Of a DNA stretch of 64,000 nucleotides, positions 7,667 to 16,550 are shown one piece after another. The notes below the pieces were generated by a model. The model made no database searches and was not told the origin of the DNA. It saw only the letters and a list, made by a program, of their open reading frames with translations. Every line of letters starts with the position of its first letter. Within the stretch, counting starts at the first letter, position 1. The stretch spans positions 248,001 through 312,000 of the forward strand of contig NZ_FPJO01000004.1 of assembly GCF_900119365.1 (NCBI RefSeq), in the 5' to 3' direction. Position numbers and translations under genes: made by a program. This DNA comes from Streptomyces atratus (GTDB taxonomy: Bacteria > Actinomycetota > Actinomycetes > Streptomycetales > Streptomycetaceae).

Positions 7667-9054
7667 TGCGCACGGACCTGCTCTCGGAGACCGTCGCCGG
7701 ACTCGACGAGGTCCTGACGGCCGTCGACGCCTTCGACCAGGCGCTCGTCGCCGGCCTGCTCCGTCCACGACCCGCCCAGACCGCCGGGTTGACGGGACTC
7801 GCCCAAGCGGTCGCCGGGACCCCGCTTGCCGCCAGGGTCGCCGAGGCGGCCGAGAAGGCGGCGGGCGGAGCCGCGAGCGAGGACCACTTCGTCGCCCTCG
7901 CCGCGGCCCGCACCGCACTCCTCGGCTCCGCCCATGACGCGCTGATGGCCCGCATCGAGGAGGCCACCGGCCGGCCCCGCGACGAGGAGACCGTCCCGCA
8001 GCCGGCCGGAGAACAGGCGGTGAACCTGCTCGCCGCCGCCCGCTCCTGGCTGTCCGACCTGGCGCGCTCCGGATGGCAGGGCATCGACCACGACGTGGTC
8101 TCCGGGGCGTCGCCGGTCGTCTCCGCGATGCTCCCGGACCCCGCGCTGCGCCGCCTGGCGACGCTCCTCGACGGCTTCGCCGCCGAACTGGCCGCGTCCT
8201 GCCCGGGCGCTTCGCTGGAGAGAATCCCGGCACGCCGCTGGGCCGACCTGTGGTCCCGCGCGCTGCTGCTCACACTGCCCGGTGCGGCCGAAGCGCCCGT
8301 GGCCGGTACGGTCACCGGCCGCCTCCTGCCCCTCGGCGTCGACGTCCATGAACATGCGACGGCCGTACAGGCCCAGGTCCACGCCGTTTTCGAGCCTGCG
8401 GACGGCGGCACGCCCCGCCTGGTACGTGCCGGGGTAGCGGTGCCGAAACCGGACACGGTCGTCGGAGCAGGGCTGTGGCAGCTGCTCCGCCCGCACATGT
8501 CGCTCCTGGCCGCCGTCAGCGAGGGCCGCTCGATGGACCTCACCGACATGCCGGTCACCGCCGAGGGCGACCTGGTCTGGGACGACGAGCACGCGCGCCA
8601 GGGCGAGCCCGCCGACGCCTTCGCCACCGCCCGCGTCGCCCTGCCCACCGCCACCGCCTCGGCGACCGCACCTCTGGACCGGCATCCGGCGCGCATCGCC
8701 GTCCCCGTGTTCCTGGAGGGCTACACCGCCCACAAGGACGACGACGCACTGACGTTCACCCTCGCCGGAGGCGCTCTCGTCGTCGACGCCGACCGCATAC
8801 CGGCCGCCGGACCGCTCACTCCCGAGGCCGTCGTGGCATCCGGCGCGTGCATCGGACTGCTCCGCTGGGACGCCGGGACGTATCTTGTCCAGCCCTTGGC
8901 CGTCGAGACGACCGTACGGAAGAAGGCCGTCGCGATCCACGCCGGAGGATGGGCCGGGGGCACGACCGACAAGGCCGGCGTGAAGGCCGAGAAGGCCGCC
9001 ACCGACGCCGTGGCCGTGCTCCGGGAGCGTGCGGGAAGGCTGCTGCGGAAATGA
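7666..9054 (+). CDS. Unknown 462-residue protein of the MoxR/vWA operon
   Basis: The ATG overlaps the preceding stop, and the TGA at 9052-9054 overlaps the next ATG (ATGA). I recognise no family. The N-terminal 200 residues are helical and Ala/Leu-rich (SETVAGLDEVLTAVDAFDQA). The centre has mixed strands (AGTVTGRLLPLGVDVHEHAT). The C-terminal part (VFLEGYTAHKDDDALTFTLA, then GTYLVQPLAVETTVRKKAVA) reads like a small beta domain. There is no signal peptide, membrane helix or obvious catalytic motif. Its position between the SWIM and vWA genes with overlapping codons argues for a structural or adaptor subunit. No counterpart exists in the four-gene E. coli yeh set as I know it. Confidence 0.8.
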   Translation: MRTDLLSETVAGLDEVLTAVDAFDQALVAGLLRPRPAQTAGLTGLAQAVAGTPLAARVAEAAEKAAGGAASEDHFVALAAARTALLGSAHDALMARIEEATGRPRDEETVPQPAGEQAVNLLAAARSWLSDLARSGWQGIDHDVVSGASPVVSAMLPDPALRRLATLLDGFAAELAASCPGASLERIPARRWADLWSRALLLTLPGAAEAPVAGTVTGRLLPLGVDVHEHATAVQAQVHAVFEPADGGTPRLVRAGVAVPKPDTVVGAGLWQLLRPHMSLLAAVSEGRSMDLTDMPVTAEGDLVWDDEHARQGEPADAFATARVALPTATASATAPLDRHPARIAVPVFLEGYTAHKDDDALTFTLAGGALVVDADRIPAAGPLTPEAVVASGACIGLLRWDAGTYLVQPLAVETTVRKKAVAIHAGGWAGGTTDKAGVKAEKAATDAVAVLRERAGRLLRK

Positions 9055-10553
9055 CGGAGCACACGACGGAACGAACGGCGGGAAACACCGCCCCGCAGAA
9101 TCCGGAGATCCCGCTGAGCCAGGGAATCTTGCTGAGCCAGGAGATTCCGCAGGACCCGGAGACGGACCCCGACGAGAACCGCCGTCAGGTCCTGTACTGG
9201 CGGCTCCTCGCCCGCCTCTTCGACCAGGAGGAACAGGGCACGCTGGAATCCGCGAGCCTCGCCGTCGTCGAGGAGATCGGCCTGCCCTCCGCGCTGCTGG
9301 ACCCACAGGTCTCCGTCGACTCGATCGTGCAGCGTCACCCGGAGCTGGCCGCCGAGTTCGACGGTCTGATGGCACCCGCCCCGGATCCCGACGGCGACGG
9401 CACGCGCGACCGGACCGCCGAAGTACGACGGGCGGCGCTGGTGTCGAAGGTGCTGCTCAATGTCTTCGCCTCCGGCTCGGGCACGGTCACCGCCGGACAG
9501 CTGGCACGCTGGCAGTCCGACGCGGGCTGGCTGGAACGCGCGCTCGGCTGCAAGCCCGGCGAGCTGCGCGGCGGCCGTGCCGGGGGACGGGCCGCAGGGC
9601 CGGGTGTCAGCCCGACCGGGACCGGCGGGGGCGGCACGAACCCCGACCTCAGCCGGCTGATTCCGGCGATCGGCCCGGAACTCGGCAGCATCGAGGCCGA
9701 GCTCGTCAAGCGGATGCGCCTGCGCGAAGTACTGGCCGACCCCAAGCTTGCCGCGCAGCTGACCCCGAGCATGTCACTGATCGAACAACTGCTGCGCGAC
9801 AAGAACAACCTCTCGGGCGTGGCCCTCGCCAACGCCAAGGACCTCATTCGCCGCTTCGTCGACGAGGTCGCCGAAGTACTGCGCACACAGGTGGAGAAGG
9901 CCACGGTGGGCGCCCTTGACCGCTCCGTCCCGCCCAAGCGGGTCTTCCGGAACCTCGACCTCGACCGCACGATCTGGAAGAACCTCACCAACTGGAGCCC
10001 GGAGGAGGAGCGGCTGTACGTCGACCGCCTCTACTACCGGCACACCGTCCGCAAGACGACACCCCAGCGACTGATCGTCGTCGTGGACCAGTCGGGCTCG
10101 ATGGTCGACTCGATGGTGAACTGCACCATCCTGGCGTCGATCTTCGCCGGGCTGCCGAAGGTGGACGTCCACCTCATCGCCTACGACACGCAGGCCCTCG
10201 ACCTCACACCGTGGGTGCACGACCCCTTCGAGACCCTGTTGCGCACCAACCTCGGTGGAGGCACCGACGGCACGGTGGCCATGGCACTGGCCCAGCCGAA
10301 GATCGCCGAGCCCCGCAACACCGTCGTGGTGTGGATCTCCGACTTCTACGAATGGCAGACCGAGCCGCTTTTCGAGAGCATGGCCGCCATTCACCGCTCG
10401 GGAGCCAGGTTCATCCCGGTCGGCTCCGTCACCAGCTCCGGCCGCGGCAGTGTCAACCCGTGGTTCCGCGAACGCTTCAAGGACCTCGGTACGCCGGTGC
10501 TCTCCGGCCACATCCGCAAGCTCGTCCACGAGCTCAAGACCTTCCTCGCTTAG
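9051..10553 (+). CDS. vWA (MIDAS) domain protein, YehP-like
   Basis: 500 residues from ATG 9051, overlapping the previous stop by four bases. The disordered N-terminus holds a small LSQ repeat. A helical region follows, then a Gly-rich linker (about 173-196) and a further helical region. The C-terminal von Willebrand A domain begins at about residue 341. The metal-ion adhesion site is intact: DQSGS at 346-350, the Thr in GGGTDG (about 403-408), and the Asp in VWISDF (about 431). vWA proteins of this type work with the adjacent MoxR AAA+ ATPase as substrate adaptors or co-chaperones in metal insertion or complex assembly. Context and layout match YehP. Confidence 0.9.
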   Translation: MTEHTTERTAGNTAPQNPEIPLSQGILLSQEIPQDPETDPDENRRQVLYWRLLARLFDQEEQGTLESASLAVVEEIGLPSALLDPQVSVDSIVQRHPELAAEFDGLMAPAPDPDGDGTRDRTAEVRRAALVSKVLLNVFASGSGTVTAGQLARWQSDAGWLERALGCKPGELRGGRAGGRAAGPGVSPTGTGGGGTNPDLSRLIPAIGPELGSIEAELVKRMRLREVLADPKLAAQLTPSMSLIEQLLRDKNNLSGVALANAKDLIRRFVDEVAEVLRTQVEKATVGALDRSVPPKRVFRNLDLDRTIWKNLTNWSPEEERLYVDRLYYRHTVRKTTPQRLIVVVDQSGSMVDSMVNCTILASIFAGLPKVDVHLIAYDTQALDLTPWVHDPFETLLRTNLGGGTDGTVAMALAQPKIAEPRNTVVVWISDFYEWQTEPLFESMAAIHRSGARFIPVGSVTSSGRGSVNPWFRERFKDLGTPVLSGHIRKLVHELKTFLA

Positions 10554-10588
10554 ACGTTCAACGCTCATACGCTCAGAAAGGCCCTGTC

Positions 10589-11701
10589 ATGTCCGACCTG
10601 TTGCGCGCCCCCGCCGAGATCAAGTACGCCGAGGAACTGGAGTGGCTCGAGTCCATCGACGACAACCCCAAGCCCTTCTCCTGGCGGCTGTCCCCGAAGA
10701 TGGTCCGCCTGTTCATCCTGGGCTCCGAGCGCTCCGACGGCCTGGACCGGGAGATCTCGCAGAAGTGGTACGGCGACCGCAGTTTCGTCGAGCGCTCCAT
10801 CGTCACGCTCGCCTCGGACCGTGGTCTGCTGCTCATAGGTGACCCCGGTACGGGCAAGAGCTGGCTGGCCGAGCTGCTGTCCGCCGCGATCTGCCGCAAT
10901 TCCACGCTGGTCGTGCAGGGCACGGCCGGCACCACCGAGGACCACATCAAGTACTCCTGGAACGTGTCGATGGTCATCGCCAAGGGCCAGTCGCGGGAAT
11001 CGATGATCCCCTCGCCGATCATGACCGCGATGGAGTCCGGTGCCATCGGCCGCTTCGAGGAACTCACCCGCTCCACCAGCGACGTGCAGGACGCGCTGAT
11101 CTCGATCCTGTCCGAGAAATACATCTCGGTTCCCGAACTGGACAGCGACAGCATCGTCTTCGCCAAGCCCGGCTTCTCGATCATCGCCACCGCGAACAGC
11201 CGCGACCGAGGCGTCAACGACCTGTCCTCGGCGCTCAAGCGCCGCTTCAACTTCGTCCGCATCCCGGTGGTGACGAACAAGAAGAGCGAGGTGGAGATCG
11301 TCCGCTTCCGCACCGAGGAACTGCTCCGCCGTCACCAGATCGAACTCGAAGTGCCGCCCACGCTCCTCGACGTACTGCTGCAGAGCTTCGCCGACCTGCG
11401 TGCCTCGGCGGCCGCGGCCGGCAGCGACGACGAGAAGCTGGAGTCCGCGCTGTCCACCGCGGAGCAGATCGGTGTGCTCGAGGACGCGGTGCTGCACAGC
11501 AACTTCTTCGGCGAGCGCGCCCTGACCGCCCGCACACTGGCCTCCTCGCTCGTCGGGTCGCTGGCCCGGCGCGAGCCCGAGGACCTGGCCATCCTCAACA
11601 AGTACCTGCACGGCGTCGTCGAGCCGCGCAGCAAGGAAGAGGGCGGATCCTGGCCGGAGTTCCTGGAGGGCGGCCGCGACGCGATCGCCACCCTGTCATG
11701 A
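10589..11701 (+). CDS. MoxR-family AAA+ ATPase, YehL-like
   Basis: 370 residues from ATG 10589, 35 bases after the vWA gene. Walker A is GDPGTGKS (84-91). The Walker B position reads GRFEEL (154-159) with tandem acidic residues. Sensor 1 is the Asn in ATANSRDRG (about 203). The SSALKRRF stretch (213-220) supplies arginine-finger and sensor residues. The insert typical of helix-2-insert clade MoxR proteins is present. MoxR ATPases remodel or activate partner proteins together with vWA partners. This one groups with YehL by gene neighbourhood (SWIM, vWA, DUF5682). The stop overlaps the next start (ATGA). Confidence 0.92.
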   Translation: MSDLLRAPAEIKYAEELEWLESIDDNPKPFSWRLSPKMVRLFILGSERSDGLDREISQKWYGDRSFVERSIVTLASDRGLLLIGDPGTGKSWLAELLSAAICRNSTLVVQGTAGTTEDHIKYSWNVSMVIAKGQSRESMIPSPIMTAMESGAIGRFEELTRSTSDVQDALISILSEKYISVPELDSDSIVFAKPGFSIIATANSRDRGVNDLSSALKRRFNFVRIPVVTNKKSEVEIVRFRTEELLRRHQIELEVPPTLLDVLLQSFADLRASAAAAGSDDEKLESALSTAEQIGVLEDAVLHSNFFGERALTARTLASSLVGSLARREPEDLAILNKYLHGVVEPRSKEEGGSWPEFLEGGRDAIATLS

Positions 11702-14499
11702 GCGGCGCCCACGAGGGAACCTTCGAGGGGCTGCGCGCCCAGCTCCAGGAGGCCGCCGCGACGTTCGCCGACGGGCCCGACGCCCTGGAGGGCATCCTCC
11801 TCGGCATCGTCGACGACGTGGACCACGCGGTCCGTGAGCCGCTCGAGATCTTCCCCGTCTGCCATCACTCGCCCGCCTCCGCGATCGCCATGGCCCGCCG
11901 CCTGCGGGAGAAACAGCCCAAGGTCGTGTACCTGGAGCTGTGCGAGGACATGGCACCGCTGCTGACCGAGCTGCGCAACTGCAAGCTCCCGGTGGCGGTC
12001 CAGTCGTTCGCGACCGACATCGACGGCTTCCCGGCCGAGTGGTCCCCGCTCTCGGTGGTCGCACCGATCACCGAGGCCTCCGCCGAATACCAGGCGATCG
12101 CCTACGCACTGGACACGCCGGGCGTCGAGCTGGTCCTCGTCGACCGCTCCTCGGACCACGTCTTCCAGTGGGACACGCGAGGAACGGTGACCGCCGAGCC
12201 GGCCGACCAGGACGCTCCGCCCGTCGAGGACGAGGCCGCACTGCATGGCGACGCGGTCGGCGTGGAGATCGGCGACCTGCGACCGCGCTTCGCCGAGCTG
12301 GAGGAGCATCTGCTGCGCCACGGCAAGGTGCGGCACTGGTCGGAATGGTGGCACCAGTACGTCGAGCTGCCACTCGGCGACAGCGACCACGACACCTACC
12401 GCCAGGTGATGCTCCTGATCGGAAGCCTCTTCCGACGACTGGCACCCGGCGACCCCCAGCGGGTCCGCGTGGACGAGGACCGCGAACGCTACATGTGGAC
12501 CAGGATGCGCGAACACCTGGCCGCCACCGGTGCCGATCCCGCGGACTGCCTCTACGTCTGCGGCGCGTTCCACGCGGCCAGCCGTGTCGCCGAGTTCGGC
12601 GTCCACGGCACCGATACCTTCGAGATCAGCCCGCCCACCGCCACCACCTGGCAGCACGGTCTGATTCCGTCCAGCCATGCGGCGATCGAGGCGCAGTTCG
12701 GCCTTGCCGCAGGCTCGGTGTCGATCGCCGCGACCGTGTGGGCGAAGAACGTCAGACGCACACGAGTGGAGCCGTACCGCCTGGCGGGACAGGCGGGTGC
12801 GAAGAAGTCGAGGGCCAAGAAGGCCGTGGCCGCGGTGGATCCCGTACCGGATCTCCCACCCTCGGACAAGCTGACCGGCTTCCTGCGGCAACCGCCCGCC
12901 CTGGACCGGCTGGACGAGGCAGAACTGCTCGGCTGGTCGGTGGAGATCGTGCGCGCCGCGCGCCGCAACGGCTACCTCTCCTCCACCGCCGATGCCATCG
13001 CGGTGTTCGAGACGTCGATCCTGCTGGCCGGAATGCGCGACCGGGCCAGGCCCACGCCGTACGACTTCCAGGACGCCGCCGTCACCTGCATCGAGAAGGA
13101 CACCGTGCCCGGCCGGCGCGATGTGCGGCGCCTCGTGGAGATCATGATGGGCGGCGACCGGGTCGGCCAGGTCGGCTACGACGCGCTGCCGCCCCTGGCC
13201 CGCGACGTGCACGACCGCCTGGCGCCGCTCGGTCTGAAGCTCCAGCAGAGCGGCGTCAAGCGAGCCCTGCTGGACATCGCCTCCCAGCCGGAACTGCAAC
13301 GCTGTTCCGACGTGTTGTGGATGCTGCGCCACCTGATGCCACAAGGCGCCGCACGCCCGATCATGGGCGAGCGGAAGCTGGGGGAGCGGCCGATCCAGGA
13401 GTCGTGGGACCTCGCGCTCGGCACCCACCAGCGTGCGCTCATCGAGCTCGGCTACGAGGGCGTCAGTATCGAGCAGGTGCTGGAGCAGCGCCTGCGCCGT
13501 ACGGCGTACGACCGGCGCGCCACCGCGGCAACCGTCCTGGAGACCGTCGAGGACGCGACGTTGTACCTGCGCAGCCGTCGCCTCGCCGACGAACTGGGCA
13601 CCCACGCACTGGAGGTGCTGTCGGCCGAACGCAGCGTCGACGGCGCACCGGAGGTACTGCGCCGCGTACGGAGGCTGCTGGCGTACTACCGCACCAGCGA
13701 GCCGGTGCTGCCGCCCTGGATCGAGTCCTTCGTCAAGGCCGGGTATGCCCACTACTGCACCCTGCTGCCGACGGCGTTCACCGACGAGGACGCCACCGTC
13801 CGTCAAGTGGCGGCCATGCTGGGCTTCCTGTTCAGCATGGAGAGCCTCGCGCTGTCGCTGGGATGCGACCGGACCCAACTGGCACTGGCGGTGGGGCAGT
13901 CGCATCCGGAGGAGCCGTCGAAGACGGCTCTGCTCTGGGCGGCCCAGGTGCAGCTCGGGCATCTGTCCCGTGCGGACCTCCGCGCGAGGTGCGACGAGCT
14001 GCTGGGCAACCCCTTGGTGGTGCCCGCGTATCCGCGCTACCTCAGCGGCTTCGTACAAGCGCTGGATCCTGTCCCGGGCCTCACCGACTTCGTGGTGGAG
14101 GCGGTGTCGAACGCGTTCGGACGGCTGCCGGACCCGGTGCTCCTGCCGTGGCTGCCGACCCTGATAACCAGTCTGCGATCGGGTGGCTCGGAGCTGGCCC
14201 CCCTGCTGATCCGTGAGGCCGGGCGGACCTTTCCCGGCCGGCTCGCGGCGCTGGACGCGTGGGTGCCACCGTGGCGGGCACAGCCGGAGCCGGAGGCGGT
14301 GCATTCGGCACGCCGCGCGGAAGGCGGCCGCGGTTTGACGTTGCTCGCCGCACACCCCGCGACGTGCGATGCGGTGGCGAGTCTGCTGGGCTGCGAGGGG
14401 GCGTGGGAGACGGCGGATTCCGGCCTGGCAGGCGTGGCACTGACCGGTCGCCATCCGGAGACGGCGGCCGCGCTGGAGGCGCTGCTGGCCGGCACATGA
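11698..14499 (+). CDS. DUF5682 family protein, YehM-like
   Basis: 933 residues, last gene of the operon, starting four bases before the ATPase stop. The N-terminal third has FPVCHHSPASAIAMARRL followed by VVYLELCEDM and a conserved DRSSDH segment. The His-His and Glu/Asp placement suggests a TraB/EreA-like metal-binding fold, though I cannot confirm that. The middle has VYVCGAFHAASR-type motifs. The rest is helical and repeat-like. DUF5682 genes occur almost only beside MoxR and vWA genes, and E. coli YehM is the reference member. It is large and cytoplasmic, with no membrane segments. It is likely the effector or scaffold of the complex. Confidence 0.88.
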   Translation: MSGAHEGTFEGLRAQLQEAAATFADGPDALEGILLGIVDDVDHAVREPLEIFPVCHHSPASAIAMARRLREKQPKVVYLELCEDMAPLLTELRNCKLPVAVQSFATDIDGFPAEWSPLSVVAPITEASAEYQAIAYALDTPGVELVLVDRSSDHVFQWDTRGTVTAEPADQDAPPVEDEAALHGDAVGVEIGDLRPRFAELEEHLLRHGKVRHWSEWWHQYVELPLGDSDHDTYRQVMLLIGSLFRRLAPGDPQRVRVDEDRERYMWTRMREHLAATGADPADCLYVCGAFHAASRVAEFGVHGTDTFEISPPTATTWQHGLIPSSHAAIEAQFGLAAGSVSIAATVWAKNVRRTRVEPYRLAGQAGAKKSRAKKAVAAVDPVPDLPPSDKLTGFLRQPPALDRLDEAELLGWSVEIVRAARRNGYLSSTADAIAVFETSILLAGMRDRARPTPYDFQDAAVTCIEKDTVPGRRDVRRLVEIMMGGDRVGQVGYDALPPLARDVHDRLAPLGLKLQQSGVKRALLDIASQPELQRCSDVLWMLRHLMPQGAARPIMGERKLGERPIQESWDLALGTHQRALIELGYEGVSIEQVLEQRLRRTAYDRRATAATVLETVEDATLYLRSRRLADELGTHALEVLSAERSVDGAPEVLRRVRRLLAYYRTSEPVLPPWIESFVKAGYAHYCTLLPTAFTDEDATVRQVAAMLGFLFSMESLALSLGCDRTQLALAVGQSHPEEPSKTALLWAAQVQLGHLSRADLRARCDELLGNPLVVPAYPRYLSGFVQALDPVPGLTDFVVEAVSNAFGRLPDPVLLPWLPTLITSLRSGGSELAPLLIREAGRTFPGRLAALDAWVPPWRAQPEPEAVHSARRAEGGRGLTLLAAHPATCDAVASLLGCEGAWETADSGLAGVALTGRHPETAAALEALLAGT

Positions 14500-14557
14500 C
14501 CTGGGGCATCGGGGCCCACGCCACGGCCCCGCCGACGGTGGCACCGGCCCGCGACGC

Positions 14558-14596
14558 CCAAGGGCAGTCGGCTGTTCAGCAGTCGACTGCCCTTGG
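14558..14596. terminator. Perfect 13-bp hairpin ending the MoxR/vWA operon
   Basis: CCAAGGGCAGTCG (14558-14570) pairs perfectly with CGACTGCCCTTGG (14584-14596) around a 13-base loop, 59 bases after the DUF5682 stop. Because a minus-strand fragment ends just beyond it at 14602, it could serve both directions. Confidence 0.8.
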
Positions 14597-14601
14597 CCGG
14601 C

Positions 14602-14850
14602 TCAGTGCACCTCCTCGCCGCACCGAGCCGGGTGGATGACGGCACCCGCCGCGCAGAGACCATCCGCGGCCAACTGCTCCTTCGGCACGACGGCCAGGGT
14701 GTCCAGCCAGTCGTCGCCTCCCGCCGCGGGGCTGAAGAAGTCGCCGCCGAGGTTCTCGTCGCCGTGACCTACGCCGAGGGCTGGCTGCCCGAACACCGGC
14801 CGCACACTGCCACGACCTGATCGCAACGGCCCGCCACGACCTGATCGCAA
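14602..14850 (-). pseudogene. Unrecognised protein fragment
   Basis: A minus-strand frame of about 80 codons ends at TGA 14602 with an ordered-looking sequence (GDENLGGDFFSPAAGGDDWL, then VIHPARCGEEVH). Its first 20 residues come from a tandem DNA repeat and are unlikely to be native. No ribosome site is visible. It is likely the tail of a larger lost gene; I do not recognise it. Confidence 0.3.
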
Positions 14851-14852
14851 CG
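14809..14852. repeat. 20-bp direct repeat, two copies 24 bp apart
   Basis: GCCACGACCTGATCGCAACG occurs exactly at 14809-14828 and again at 14833-14852, separated by GCCC. It is a short local duplication in a non-coding or decayed stretch. Confidence 0.8.
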
Positions 14853-14859
14853 CCGCCGA

Positions 14860-15269
14860 TTCCGGGCGTCCTCAAGCCCTTTTGTCGCTGGTGAGGAGCG
14901 CTTCGGCCGGCCGTGGCGCGGGATCGGGCGCGAGGGCCCGGGCGCTGAGATGCGGGGGAGCGGCCAGGGGTACACCGTTGGATCACGAACTCGACCCTGC
15001 CGATCGCCGTACATGTCCGTCACCGACCGGCGGACACCGTGCGACGCTCGGTCACGGAGACAGGGGCGAGTCCTTGGGCCTGGTCCGTTCCGACCTCGAT
15101 GTGCTGCTCCTCACGGAGCGGGCCGGCCCCGAAGAACCGGAGGCGATGCTCGACCTGAGAACCGGGGGATCGCGGAACTCACGGCGGACCGTCGCGACAT
15201 GGAACTGTTCGCGCAGGTCGAAGCCGAGCCCGTGAGCCATCGGCGGCGGAAAACCCGAAGGAGCATCGA
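14860..15269. other. 410-bp stretch without an intact gene; traces of a decayed coding region
   Basis: The plus strand between about 15060 and 15235 can be read across two frames as LVRSDLDVLLLTERAGPEEP followed by IAELTADRRDMELFAQVEAE. This has a coding-like composition but no start and a frame break near 15165. I cannot name the family. Nothing else is seen before the VOC gene. Confidence 0.3.
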
Positions 15270-16049
15270 ATGCCGGCCCTCGAAAGGATCAGGCCCGTAA
15301 ACGGAGCTCCCTGCTGGGTCAGTCTGCTGGCAGGCGATCTGCGTGCCGCCCAGAGCTTCTACGCCGACGTCATGGGCTGGGAGTTCGTCGCCAGTACCAC
15401 CCTCGGCAGCAACTTCTGCGTGGCCATTGCGCACGGCCGGCCCGTCGCCGGGATGGGCTGCTGTTCTCCTGCCACCAGCGCTCCTGCGGTCTGGACCCCG
15501 TACTTCGCGGTGGACGACATCGACGAGACCGCGGACCGGATCAGGGAGCGCGGTGCCACGCTCGCCGTCGGGCCCGTGAAACTGGGCGTGGGCCGTGCGG
15601 CGATCGCCGCCGACCGTGACGGGGCCGTCTTCGGCTTCTGGGAGGGCACGACCCTGGCCTGGTCGGTGGGGCAGGGCAGCGCCCCCGCGCGGCTGGACCT
15701 CCAGACCCGCCATGCCTTCGAGGCCGCCATCTTCTACGCGGAGGTCTTCGGCTGGGCCGAGCCACCCGGCGGCTGTACGGTCGACTACGCGCAGGACCAT
15801 GTGCGCGTGAAGCTCGAAGAGCGCACCGTCGCCACCCTGCGCGGCGGAGGCATCGAAACCGCCGCGGACCCCAGAATCCGGCCTCGTTGGATCGTCGACT
15901 TCCGCGTCGAGGACAGCGCACGGGCCGCGGCCGTCGCCGTCGACGCCGGGGGTGAATCGTCAATGGTTCCCGCACGCGACGGCCCTTCGAAGGACGCCTA
16001 CATCATCCGTGACCCGGACGGCGCGCTCTTCACCGTGTCCGGCCCATGA
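15270..16049 (+). CDS. VOC (glyoxalase/bleomycin-resistance fold) protein
   Basis: 259 residues from ATG 15270 behind GGAG. Two tandem VOC modules are present: residues 1-125 (GAPCWVSLLAGDLRAAQSFY, then TPYFAVDDIDETADRIRERG, then DRDGAVFGFWEG) and 130-259 (ARLDLQTRHAFEAAIFYAEV, then RWIVDFRVEDSARAAAVA, then IIRDPDGALFTVSGP). The length and the opening sentence-like motif match the Streptomyces two-module VOC proteins often called hydroxylases. The second module keeps the usual DPDGA motif. The ligand is unknown. Confidence 0.88.
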   Translation: MPALERIRPVNGAPCWVSLLAGDLRAAQSFYADVMGWEFVASTTLGSNFCVAIAHGRPVAGMGCCSPATSAPAVWTPYFAVDDIDETADRIRERGATLAVGPVKLGVGRAAIAADRDGAVFGFWEGTTLAWSVGQGSAPARLDLQTRHAFEAAIFYAEVFGWAEPPGGCTVDYAQDHVRVKLEERTVATLRGGGIETAADPRIRPRWIVDFRVEDSARAAAVAVDAGGESSMVPARDGPSKDAYIIRDPDGALFTVSGP

Positions 16050-16089
16050 CACCGACTGCCGTGCAACTGATCCCGGCCGGCGCAAGGCA

Positions 16090-16125
16090 CACGGCCCCGG
16101 AGCAACAGGGCGCTCCGGGGCCGTG
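16090..16125. terminator. Perfect 14-bp hairpin after the VOC gene
   Basis: CACGGCCCCGGAGC (16090-16103) and GCTCCGGGGCCGTG (16112-16125) pair perfectly around an eight-base loop, 40 bases after the VOC stop. It probably serves as a bidirectional terminator between that gene and the minus-strand relic that follows. Confidence 0.85.
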
Positions 16126-16254
16126 GCCGACGAGACCGGCCCGCCGTCGGTCAGGGCCGCTCGGCCGGGGTGGCGTCGGAGCTGCCGGTCTCGGCAAGGT
16201 CGCCGTCTGAGGGGGGGTGCCTCCGGCCAGAGCCTGTGACGGCTTGGACCAGGA

Positions 16255-16410
16255 GCGGCCGTCCTGCAGTCGAGGACGACGCCCCGGAACGTCTTCGCGA
16301 GGCCATTCGGGCCGGTGACGGTGAAGTCGTACGCCTCGTCCTCGGCGACGGCGACCGGCACGGTCTTGGTCTTACCGGCGCACTTCCACCACCCACCGAC
16401 CCCCTGTACA
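16255..16410 (-). pseudogene. Phospholipase C C-terminal (DUF756) domain fragment
   Basis: The minus strand reads GGWWKCAGKTKTVPVAVAED, then EAYDFTVTGPNGLAKTFRGV. This resembles the small beta domain at the end of phosphocholine-specific phospholipase C (YDLTVTGPNGF...RFAG). The catalytic part and any start are missing. About 50 residues remain. Upstream (16415-16500) is a comparatively A/T-rich stretch with no gene, which may hold the promoter of the LuxR-type regulator. Confidence 0.5.
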
Positions 16411-16550
16411 CCTCTCCCTTTCCAAACGCTCACAACGCCCACATAACTCCCTATACCTCGGCCACACTCCGGAGTCACACATCTACACTGTGCTGAAATC
16501 TCGGCTGACATCTCGCGAAGAGGCGAGGTACTTGAGCATCACGGGGGCCC

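Noticed and set aside
7591..9375. 594-codon minus-strand frame opposite the 462-residue gene
   Set aside because: Low-complexity Gly/Arg composition; crosses the boundary of two clearly coding plus-strand genes.
11332..14544. 1070-codon open frame on the minus strand across the DUF5682 gene
   Set aside because: Antisense shadow caused by third-position G/C bias; its translation is Gln/His/Arg-rich with no family features, while the plus strand has a continuous conserved protein.
14809..14852. Start of a CRISPR array
   Set aside because: Only two copies with a four-base spacer; no further repeats and no cas genes.
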